From Candidatus Luteimonas excrementigallinarum (lineage in GTDB: Bacteria; Pseudomonadota; Gammaproteobacteria; Xanthomonadales; Xanthomonadaceae): DNA of 6,365 bases. Below the pieces are notes generated by a model. It did no database searches, was not told where the DNA came from, and was given only the letters and a program-made list of their open reading frames with translations. The position numbers were made by a program, and so were the translations under genes. Within the stretch, counting starts at the first letter, position 1. Every line of letters begins with the position of its first letter. Shown piece after piece: positions 1 to 4,912 of the stretch. The stretch lies in contig DXCY01000298.1 in NCBI GenBank assembly GCA_019115725.1, positions 1 through 6,365 of the forward strand. Reading direction: 5' to 3'.

Positions 1-250
1 AGGTCAGGTCGATGGCGGTGACGTCGAACTGGAAGGTCTTCTCGTTGAAGGTCGACATCAGCGCCGGGTTGTTGGCAACCGCCGAAGCGTCACCGGTGGC
101 CGATGCCGAACCGGCCATCGCGCGGCCCTGGGCCTTGACGCTGTTCTCGCGCAGCTCGAATGCCGAGCCGTGGGCCGCACCGGACGCCGCGATGCCGGCA
201 ACGGCCAGCGCCAGGGCGGAAATAACCAGCTTATGGGGATGGGTGTTCAT
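1..250 (-). CDS. fadL: FadL/OmpP1/TodX-family outer-membrane transporter, N-terminal part only
   Basis: FadL proteins are 14-stranded outer-membrane beta-barrels that take up long-chain fatty acids or other hydrophobic compounds. Only the first 83 codons are visible; the gene continues past the left edge, and full family members are usually well over 400 residues. Residues 1-28 form a signal peptide (Lys7, then a hydrophobic Ala/Leu/Val run to about Ala26). The mature start SAFELRENSVKAQGRAMAG resembles the FadL N-terminal hatch, followed by a Gly/Ala-rich stretch and the hallmark NPA motif at residues 61-63 (NNPALMSTF). The start at 250 is supported by GGAGAG at 254-259, five to seven bases upstream. 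An in-frame ATG seven codons earlier lies inside a palindrome, lacks a ribosome-binding site and gives a worse signal peptide. The gene is divergent from the rhomboid gene. Family call is firm; the substrate, and whether this is the fatty-acid paralogue, cannot be told. Confidence 0.9.
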   Translation of the reverse strand, partial: MNTHPHKLVISALALAVAGIAASGAAHGSAFELRENSVKAQGRAMAGSASATGDASAVANNPALMSTFNEKTFQFDVTAIDLT

Positions 251-253
251 GCT

Positions 254-259
254 CTCTCC
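254..259 (-). promoter_or_regulatory. Ribosome-binding site of the fadL gene
   Basis: On the minus strand GGAGAG stands four bases before the ATG that ends at 248. It is the clearest Shine-Dalgarno sequence in the window and decides the fadL start. The palindrome at 260-273 ends on the base directly before it. Confidence 0.75.
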
Positions 260-273
260 AAATGGATCCATTT
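260..273. promoter_or_regulatory. Perfect 14-bp palindrome in the fadL leader
   Basis: The sequence AAATGGATCCATTT equals its own reverse complement, with no spacer. It lies in the presumed fadL 5' untranslated leader and directly abuts the ribosome-binding site. An uninterrupted palindrome cannot form a normal short-loop RNA hairpin, so a DNA site for a dimeric repressor is the more natural reading. On the minus strand it is preceded by an A-run (complement of the T-run at 271-277). Its function is inference; no known operator consensus is recognised. Confidence 0.4.
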
Positions 274-349
274 TTTTGATGCGCCGTGTACAGACCGCCC
301 CCCTCGGCCCTGCCTGCAGCCACCCGTCAGGGTGCAACGGCGGCGCGGC

Positions 350-377
350 ACTATACCGTACCCAGGCGTGTGGTCAG
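350..377 (-). promoter_or_regulatory. Candidate sigma-70 promoter for fadL
   Basis: Read on the minus strand, CTGACC (372-377, four of six matches to TTGACA) is followed after 16 bases by TATAGT (350-355, five of six matches to TATAAT). Transcription would start near 343, giving a leader of about 90 bases that includes the 14-bp palindrome. No other hexamer pair in the gap is as good on this strand. Predicted from consensus only. Confidence 0.5.
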
Positions 378-393
378 TGGGAAAAAAGACACA

Positions 394-424
394 GTGACCG
401 CTGTCGCAACTGAACAGGTATCGT
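394..424 (+). promoter_or_regulatory. Weak candidate promoter for the rhomboid cluster
   Basis: GTGACC (394-399, four of six to TTGACA) and TATCGT (419-424, four of six to TATAAT) are separated by 19 bases, longer than ideal. The start point would be near 431, about 38 bases before the rhomboid ATG. It is back-to-back with the fadL promoter candidate, and the two -35 boxes carry the same TGACC core in opposite orientation. Weak evidence; the promoter could lie elsewhere. Confidence 0.25.
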
Positions 425-468
425 TGGAAGCCGCCCGCCGGCCCGCCTGTTCCGCTCCGGATTCCCGC

Positions 469-1158
469 ATGTTCGTCTCCATCCCCACCCACGCCCGCCG
501 CAGCCTGCGCTGGGCCACGCCCGGCCTGTTCGCGGTGCTGTGGCTGGCCTATCTGTGGGCCAGCGTGTACCCGGACAGCGTGCGCCACGACCTGCTGGCC
601 GAATGGGGCACGCTCAGCGGCGGACTGGCACCGGGCAGCCTGCTGCACTGGTCGCAGGCGGAGAACTGGCTGCGCCTGCTGAGCGCGCTGTTCCTGCATG
701 CCGACTGGGCCCACCTGCTGGGCAACCTGGTGTTCCTGCTGATCTTCGGCCTGCCGGCCGAGCGGGTCATGGGGCCGTGGCGGTTCCTGGCCCTGTTCCT
801 GATCGGCGGCGCGTTCGCCAACCTGATTGCCGCGCTGGCGATCGGCACCCCGGACCGGCTGATCATCGGCGCCAGCGGCGCGGTCTCGGCCATCATCGGC
901 GCGTACCTGGCGCTGTTCCCACGCGCGCGGCTGGGCGTGGTGCTGCCGCTGGGGCTGTTCCTGGAATTCGTGCGCGCGCCGGCATCGCTGCTGATCGGGA
1001 TCTGGGCGCTGCTGCAGGTGGTGTTCGCCTATATCGGCCCGGCCTTCGGCGCGGTGGCCTGGGCGGCGCACGTGGGCGGATTCGTGTTCGGCGCGGTATT
1101 CGCACTGGCCTCGCGCCAGGCCATCGCCCGGCGGCTGCGCAAGCTGCAGGGCTACTGA
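469..1158 (+). CDS. Rhomboid-family intramembrane serine protease
   Basis: Rhomboids cleave substrates within or next to transmembrane helices, using a Ser-His dyad buried in the inner membrane. This 229-residue protein has the family core: HxxxN at His82-Asn86 in the second core helix (HADWAHLLGN), the catalytic loop GASG with Ser136, and the His helix AAHVGG with His201. Hydrophobic segments lie at about 19-31, 84-95, 106-126, 132-150, 156-168, 173-191 and 197-214, consistent with a six- or seven-helix rhomboid. All dyad residues are present, so activity is expected. I chose the ATG at 469 because the first membrane segment follows about 18 residues later; the in-frame ATG at 286 would add a non-hydrophobic stretch running across the fadL promoter. 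No strong Shine-Dalgarno precedes 469 (only GGA at 459-461). First gene of a tight rightward cluster; the next gene starts 21 bases after its stop. The substrate is unknown. Confidence 0.92.
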   Translation: MFVSIPTHARRSLRWATPGLFAVLWLAYLWASVYPDSVRHDLLAEWGTLSGGLAPGSLLHWSQAENWLRLLSALFLHADWAHLLGNLVFLLIFGLPAERVMGPWRFLALFLIGGAFANLIAALAIGTPDRLIIGASGAVSAIIGAYLALFPRARLGVVLPLGLFLEFVRAPASLLIGIWALLQVVFAYIGPAFGAVAWAAHVGGFVFGAVFALASRQAIARRLRKLQGY

Positions 1159-1167
1159 CGCCCGCCG

Positions 1168-1173
1168 TATACT
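1168..1173 (+). promoter_or_regulatory. -10 element placed for a leaderless DUF1820 transcript
   Basis: TATACT (five of six to TATAAT) ends six bases before the ATG at 1180, so a transcript from it would begin at or within a base of the start codon. No Shine-Dalgarno lies in the 21-base gap. A -35 box is not evident: CTGCAG at 1144-1149 is a poor match with an 18-base spacer. Confidence 0.45.
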
Positions 1174-1179
1174 CGGCGC

Positions 1180-1500
1180 ATGTCCAACACGCTTTACAAA
1201 GTCACCTTCCTCAACCACGGCAAGATCTACGAGCTGTACGCGCACAGCGTGAACAGCGGCAGCCTGTGGGGGTTCACCGAGATTGCCGGGCTGGTGTTCG
1301 ACGTGCACGACGGCCTGGTGGTGGATCCCACCGAAGAGCGCCTGCGCGACGAGTTCGGCAACACCAGGGTGCTGCACCTGCCGATCCAGAGCGTGCTGCG
1401 GATCGAGGAAGTCGAAAAGAAGGGCCAGTCGGCGATCCGCGATGCCGGCACCGGGGAAAAAGTGGTGACCCCGTTTCCCATGCCCGCCAAACCACGCTGA
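1180..1500 (+). CDS. DUF1820 family protein, function unknown
   Basis: A 106-residue soluble protein with no signal peptide or membrane segment. I recognise the DUF1820 pattern from the N-terminal block YKVTFLNHGKIYELYA (residues 6-21), LWGFTEIAGLVF (29-40), the acidic VVDPTEERLRDEF block (47-59) and HLPIQSVLRIEEVEKKG (66-82). DUF1820 is a short gammaproteobacterial family of about 100-120 residues with no established role, so the length is normal. The C-terminal 25 residues are Gly/Lys/Pro-rich and probably flexible. The alternation of strands and turns suggests a small beta-rich fold, which is inference. The start is fixed by the conserved N-terminus. The gene follows the rhomboid gene by 21 bases and precedes the lipoprotein gene by 29, so it can be cotranscribed, but it also appears to have its own leaderless promoter. 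Confidence 0.85.
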   Translation: MSNTLYKVTFLNHGKIYELYAHSVNSGSLWGFTEIAGLVFDVHDGLVVDPTEERLRDEFGNTRVLHLPIQSVLRIEEVEKKGQSAIRDAGTGEKVVTPFPMPAKPR

Positions 1501-1529
1501 CCAGCACCCCCACATCACGGGCCACCGCC

Positions 1530-2057
1530 ATGCCGATCCGCACCCTGCTGTCCGCCGCTCTCGCCACTCTCATGCTGTCGGCCTGCGAGCCGGCGCCCAC
1601 CCCGGACACCGATCCGCACCGCCAGCCGGTGGCCGCGGTGGCCAGCGGCGGCAACGCGTTCCAGGTGCGGGTGACGGTATCGGAGGCGGCCGCGGCGGCG
1701 CTGGAGGCCAATGACGAGTCGATCCTGATCACCGCCGATTACTTCGGCTATGCCAGCGTGGCCGCCCAGCAGCGCCAGCTGGCCGGCGCCGAGGAGCCGT
1801 GGCTGTCGCTGGCCCGCCACCAGGTGGAACTGGCCGCGGCGGGCAGCGCGGACTTCCCGGAGATCAGCCTGGATACGGAACAGCTGCAGCTGGTGGAAGA
1901 AGGCCTCCCGCACCTGCGGGTGAACGTGGGCTCGGCAAGCGCCGTGGACGATGACACCGGCGAAGCCGAGCTGCTGGACTGTGGCACCTTCCAGGACACC
2001 CTCGCCGCCGCCGTGCGCACCGGCGTGGATATCGACTGCAAGCTGATCGCGGAGTAG
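1530..2057 (+). CDS. Small predicted lipoprotein, family not recognised
   Basis: A 175-residue protein beginning with a textbook lipoprotein signal: Arg4, a hydrophobic run at 5-16, and a lipobox LSAC with the acylated cysteine at 19. Residue +2 is Glu rather than Asp, so by the E. coli rule outer-membrane sorting is more likely than inner-membrane retention; this is inference. Residues 20-42 are a Pro/Asp-rich linker. The rest is acidic, with alternating hydrophobic segments (FQVRVTVSE at 44-52, ESILITADYFGYA at 63-75, LPHLRVNVGSA at 126-136) that suggest a small beta-sandwich. Cys151 and Cys170 near the C-terminus could form a disulfide in the periplasm. I chose the ATG at 1530 because the signal peptide begins there; the open frame upstream runs through the two preceding genes in another frame. 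The Shine-Dalgarno is weak, so coupling to upstream translation is possible. I do not recognise the family and assign no function. Confidence 0.82.
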   Translation: MPIRTLLSAALATLMLSACEPAPTPDTDPHRQPVAAVASGGNAFQVRVTVSEAAAAALEANDESILITADYFGYASVAAQQRQLAGAEEPWLSLARHQVELAAAGSADFPEISLDTEQLQLVEEGLPHLRVNVGSASAVDDDTGEAELLDCGTFQDTLAAAVRTGVDIDCKLIAE

Positions 2058-2060
2058 TTC

Positions 2061-2088
2061 CCCGCTTCCGCCCGCTTCCGGGGCGGGC
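2061..2088. terminator. GC-rich hairpin between convergent genes, possible terminator
   Basis: The 33-base gap between the lipoprotein stop and the ctpA stop contains GCCCGC (2070-2075) and GCGGGC (2083-2088), a perfect 6-bp stem with a 7-base loop. A tandem copy of the 10-mer CCCGCTTCCG (2061-2070 and 2071-2080) allows alternative pairings such as CCGCCC with GGGCGG. Neither strand has a real T-run after the stem (only CTTCTA to the right), so it is at best a weak intrinsic terminator and Rho may be needed. Confidence 0.35.
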
Positions 2089-2090
2089 TT

Positions 2091-3572
2091 CTACGGCTGC
2101 GGTGGCGCTCCGGCGCGCATGGCTTTCAGTTCCGCCAGGGCGGCATCGATGGGGCCATCGCCGGGCAGCACGTCGCCAGTGGCGACGGCGGGATCTTCTT
2201 CATCGCCATGCAGGTGGCCCGGCAGCGCGGCTTCGGAGCGGTCGAACACGCGGCTGGGCGGTCGGGTGTCCGGCTCGAGCACCACGTCGGGGTCGATGCC
2301 GCGGGCCTGGATCGAGCGCCCGTCCGGGCTGTAATAGCGGGCGGTGGTGAGCTTGACCGAATCACCGTTGTCCAGCGGCAGCACGGTCTGCACCGAGCCC
2401 TTGCCGAAGGTGCGGCTGCCGATGATGCGCGCCCGGCCGTGATCGCCCAGGGCCGCGGCCAGCACTTCCGAGGCGCTGGCCGAGCCGGCGTCCACGATCA
2501 CCACCACCGGCGCGCCCTGCAGCAGATCGCCCGGGGTGGCGCTGAATTCGGTTTCGCTGATCGGATGACGGCCGCGGGTACTGACGATCCGCCCCTCTTC
2601 CAGCAGGTCATCGGCAATCTGCACCGCCGAGGTCAGCAGGCCGCCGGGATTGCTGCGCAGGTCCAGCACCAGGCCCTGCAGCGGCGCCTGCTGCTGCAGC
2701 TCGCCGACGTGGCGCTGGAAGTCGGCCGCGGTGTCCACCTGGAAGGCGCTGATGCGCACGTAGGCGTAGCCCGGCTCCAGCAGGCGCGAGCGGATGCTGG
2801 TGATGTGGATCCGCTCGCGCTCCATTTCGATCTCGAGCGGCTGCAGCTCGCCCTCGCGCATCACCGTCATTGATACGCGCGTGCCCGGCGTGCCGCGCAG
2901 CGGACCGATGCCTTCGTGGCTGGCGGGAGTCAGCGGCTCGCCGTCCACGGCCACGATCATGTCGCCGGACTGGATGCCGGCGCGCGCGGCCGGGGTCTCG
3001 TCGATCGGCGCGACCACCCGCAGGCTGCCATCGGCCAGCCGCTCCACCTCCACCCCGACCCCGGCATAGGCGCCGGTGGTGTTCTCATCGAAGGCACGGG
3101 CGTCTTCGGCGGACATGTAGACGCTGTGCGGATCCAGCTCCAGCAGCAGGCCGCGGATGGCCGACTGCATCAGCTCGGCATCATCCACCGGATCCACGTA
3201 GGCTTCCTTGAGCGCGGTGAACACGGCCACGTAGCGGTGGATCTCGCGCAGGGGAATGCTGCTGGCGGTCTCGGGCTCGGCGTCGTCGGCAGCAACTTCG
3301 GCGGCGCCGGCTTCGGCGGTATCGGTCGCTTCAGCGTCATCTGCTTCAGCGTCATCTTCGCCGGAGGTCGCGGCAGGATCCTGCGCATCCCCGGGCAGCG
3401 GCTGCCCGGCCTGCGCTTGCTCATCATCCGCGGCCTGGTCTCCCACGGCCTGCTCCGGCAGCGCGGGCGCTTCCACCGGCTCGGCAGGCGGCGTGTCCTG
3501 TGGCGGCTCGGCGGCCTGGACGGGAACCAGCAGCAGACAGGCAATGGCGAACGGCAACAGGCGGCGGTGCAT
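2091..3572 (-). CDS. ctpA: S41 C-terminal processing protease (CtpA/Tsp type)
   Basis: A periplasmic PDZ-containing serine protease that degrades proteins from their C-termini; in Pseudomonas aeruginosa CtpA, with an adaptor, removes peptidoglycan cross-link hydrolases. The protein has 493 residues. A signal peptide (1-20, VQA/AEP cleavage) is followed by an acidic linker (22-105), the N-terminal helical region (about 106-163), a PDZ domain (about 165-255, with GVGVEVE and AGIQSGDMIVAVDG), and the S41 domain (about 260-435). Catalytic Ser366 lies in GSASASE and Lys391 in FGKGSVQ, exactly 25 residues apart as in E. coli Tsp; Asp377 and Gln395 also match residues known in Tsp and CtpB. The tail contains LPGHL, common in this subgroup. 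Translation starts at 3572, with GGAG (3581-3584) eight bases upstream. Last gene of the gpmI-envC-ctpA operon; the 104-base gap before it holds a large inverted repeat. The linker is odd: no Lys, Arg or His from residue 5 to 108. Confidence 0.94.
   Translation of the reverse strand: MHRRLLPFAIACLLLVPVQAAEPPQDTPPAEPVEAPALPEQAVGDQAADDEQAQAGQPLPGDAQDPAATSGEDDAEADDAEATDTAEAGAAEVAADDAEPETASSIPLREIHRYVAVFTALKEAYVDPVDDAELMQSAIRGLLLELDPHSVYMSAEDARAFDENTTGAYAGVGVEVERLADGSLRVVAPIDETPAARAGIQSGDMIVAVDGEPLTPASHEGIGPLRGTPGTRVSMTVMREGELQPLEIEMERERIHITSIRSRLLEPGYAYVRISAFQVDTAADFQRHVGELQQQAPLQGLVLDLRSNPGGLLTSAVQIADDLLEEGRIVSTRGRHPISETEFSATPGDLLQGAPVVVIVDAGSASASEVLAAALGDHGRARIIGSRTFGKGSVQTVLPLDNGDSVKLTTARYYSPDGRSIQARGIDPDVVLEPDTRPPSRVFDRSEAALPGHLHGDEEDPAVATGDVLPGDGPIDAALAELKAMRAGAPPQP
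3328..3357 (-). repeat. Tandem 15-bp repeat inside the ctpA linker
   Basis: Two perfect adjacent copies of a 15-mer (plus-strand GCTTCAGCGTCATCT at 3328-3342 and 3343-3357). In the ctpA frame they encode DDAEA-DDAEA, residues 73-82. The codons (GAT GAC GCT GAA) are less GC-rich than the surrounding gene. Being in frame, gain or loss of one unit would change linker length by five residues without breaking the protein. Confidence 0.9.
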
Positions 3573-3583
3573 GCAGACAACTC

Positions 3584-3645
3584 CGGAAGGACGGCAGCCG
3601 CGCCCGCCAGGGGCGCGAACCGGTCCGATTATGCACGTCCTTCCG
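3584..3645. promoter_or_regulatory. Nested inverted repeat in the envC-ctpA gap
   Basis: The outer arms are CGGAAGGACG (3584-3593) and CGTCCTTCCG (3636-3645), perfect 10-bp complements separated by 42 bases. Inside sits a second perfect stem, CGCGCCC (3599-3605) with GGGCGCG (3611-3617) and a five-base loop. In a read-through transcript the outer stem would close right against the ctpA Shine-Dalgarno: GGAG at 3581-3584 shares its first base with the stem. It could modulate ctpA translation, cause attenuation or processing between envC and ctpA, or act as paired protein-binding sites, since the arm centres are 52 bp apart, about five helical turns. The repeats are seen directly; the role is inference. 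Confidence 0.5.
3628..3633 (-). promoter_or_regulatory. Isolated -10-like hexamer before ctpA
   Basis: CATAAT on the minus strand (five of six to TATAAT) lies between the arms of the inverted repeat. No acceptable -35 hexamer is found 16-18 bases upstream and there is no proper extended -10. If used, the transcript would begin near 3621, keeping the inner hairpin but losing the first outer arm. Low-confidence candidate for an internal ctpA promoter. Confidence 0.2.
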
Positions 3646-3676
3646 CAACCTCCGCTGGCCGGCGGCGGTGCGCCGG

Positions 3677-4912
3677 TCAGCGCTTCTGCAGCCAGCTGGT
3701 GGGATCGATGGGCTGGCCGCCGCGGCGCAGTTCAAAGTACAGCGCCGGCTGGCCCTGACCGCCGGAGTTGCCCACGCTGGCGACCGGATCGCCGCGCGAG
3801 ACCCGGTCGCCCACGTCGCGCAGCAGGGCGTCGTTGTGGGCGTACAGGCTCATGTGGTCGTTGCCGTGGTCGACGATCACGATCAGGCCGTAGCCGGTCA
3901 TCCATTCGGCGAACACCACGGTGCCATCGGCCACCGCCTGCACGGTGGCGCCGGTGGCGGCGCCGATCAGCACGCCGGAGCTGCGCCGGCCATCGGGCAT
4001 GGTGGCGCCGTAGCCGGCCAGCAGGTTGCCGGCCAGCGGCCAGCTCAGGCCGCCAACCCGCACAGGCGCACCGCGGGCCACCTGGGCCGGTGAACGCCGG
4101 GTGTCGCGACCGGTTGTGGTGCTGCCACGGGCGGCACGGGCGCGCTCCGCGGCCTCGCGTTCGGCAGCGCGGGCGGCGGCGGCGCGCAGCTGCGAGACCA
4201 CCTTTTCCAGCGCTCCGGCATCCCGGCCCAGGCTCTGTTCGCGCTCGCGCCGATCGGTGTAGCTGGCTTCGAGTTCAGCCAGCTGCACCGCGCGTTCGCC
4301 GCGGCTGTGCTCCAGTTCGGCCAGCTGCGCGGCCTGGCGCTCGCGCTCGGCCTCAAGCACCGCGGTGCGCTCGCCAATCTCGCGTTCCACCGCTTCCAGC
4401 TCCTGCAGCTCGCTGCTGAGGCTGTGGATGCGGCCGGCGCGCTGGTCCTGCAGGTAGCGGTGGTAGGCCAGCATGCGGTTGGCATCGCTGACCCGGTCCT
4501 GGGCCAGCAGCAGCTTGAGCGCGGCATGGTCGCCAATGGCGTAGGCGGCGCGCAGCAGCGCGGCCAGTTCCTGACGCTGGCTGCCCAGGCGTTCGTCCAG
4601 CTCCACCCGGCGGGCGCCCAGTTCGGCCAGCGCGTTTTCTTCCTGTTCGATCCGGTCCCGGGTCTGGCGCAGGGCGCGGGTGGAGGCGGCCACCTGTTCG
4701 TCCGCCTCGCGCAGCGCGCGCGCCGCCTCGCCGCGCTGGCCTTCCAGCCGGCGCCGCTCAACGGCCACGCTGGCCAGCTCCTGCTTGACCCGGGCCAGCC
4801 GGCGCTCGGCCTCGCGCTGGTTCTGCTGGCCCTGGCCCTGGGCCGGCGCGGCGGCAAGCGCCAGCGCGGCGGCAAGGACCAGCAGCGCGCGACGCGGGCC
4901 GGCCATCGGCAT
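3677..4912 (-). CDS. envC: EnvC-like murein hydrolase activator (degenerate LytM/M23 domain)
   Basis: EnvC is recruited to the septum by FtsEX in the periplasm and activates amidases (AmiA/AmiB in E. coli) to split daughter-cell walls. The protein has 411 residues, close to E. coli EnvC. A signal peptide (1-25, APAQG) is followed by long heptad-rich coiled-coil segments (about 29-125 and 155-262), a linker, and a C-terminal LytM domain (about 290-408). That domain has lost its zinc site. The usual HxGxD becomes SSGVL (Ser311, Leu315), and the HLHF motif becomes ALYF (Ala390, Tyr392), so it should activate rather than cut. GYGLIVIVDHG, SLYAHN and SGGQGQPALYFELRR strongly resemble E. coli EnvC. 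His359 of the YAHN motif remains. Met1 overlaps the gpmI stop by one base (TGATG), which implies coupling; Met3 is an alternative start. NlpD and MepM are excluded by the missing metal ligands plus the coiled coils. Confidence 0.93.
   Translation of the reverse strand: MPMAGPRRALLVLAAALALAAAPAQGQGQQNQREAERRLARVKQELASVAVERRRLEGQRGEAARALREADEQVAASTRALRQTRDRIEQEENALAELGARRVELDERLGSQRQELAALLRAAYAIGDHAALKLLLAQDRVSDANRMLAYHRYLQDQRAGRIHSLSSELQELEAVEREIGERTAVLEAERERQAAQLAELEHSRGERAVQLAELEASYTDRREREQSLGRDAGALEKVVSQLRAAAARAAEREAAERARAARGSTTTGRDTRRSPAQVARGAPVRVGGLSWPLAGNLLAGYGATMPDGRRSSGVLIGAATGATVQAVADGTVVFAEWMTGYGLIVIVDHGNDHMSLYAHNDALLRDVGDRVSRGDPVASVGNSGGQGQPALYFELRRGGQPIDPTSWLQKR

Noticed and set aside
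286..468. Upstream ATG for the rhomboid protein
   Set aside because: The extra 61 residues are not family-like, would start inside the fadL leader and contain both promoter candidates. The ATG at 469 sits properly before the first membrane helix.
247..1518. A 423-codon open frame on the minus strand opposite the rhomboid and DUF1820 genes
   Set aside because: It is rich in Gln, Arg, His and Gly with no recognisable domain, covers two well-supported genes on the other strand and overlaps the fadL start. This is typical of open antisense frames in high-GC DNA.
540..1529. Upstream extension of the lipoprotein frame, giving a 505-residue protein
   Set aside because: The extension is an Arg/Ala/Gly-rich shadow of the rhomboid and DUF1820 genes. 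A complete lipoprotein signal peptide begins at 1530.
2058..2090. Strong bidirectional intrinsic terminator
   Set aside because: A GC-rich hairpin exists, but neither strand has the following U-run, so only a weak terminator is listed.
2208..2873. A 221-codon plus-strand frame opposite ctpA
   Set aside because: Composition is Gln/His/Arg/Ala-rich with no motif, and the opposite strand encodes the complete PDZ and S41 domains with catalytic residues at correct spacing.
3256..4419. A 387-codon plus-strand frame across ctpA and envC
   Set aside because: It is Ser/Ala then Arg/Pro-rich low-complexity translation, spans two genes and their gap, and has no domain.
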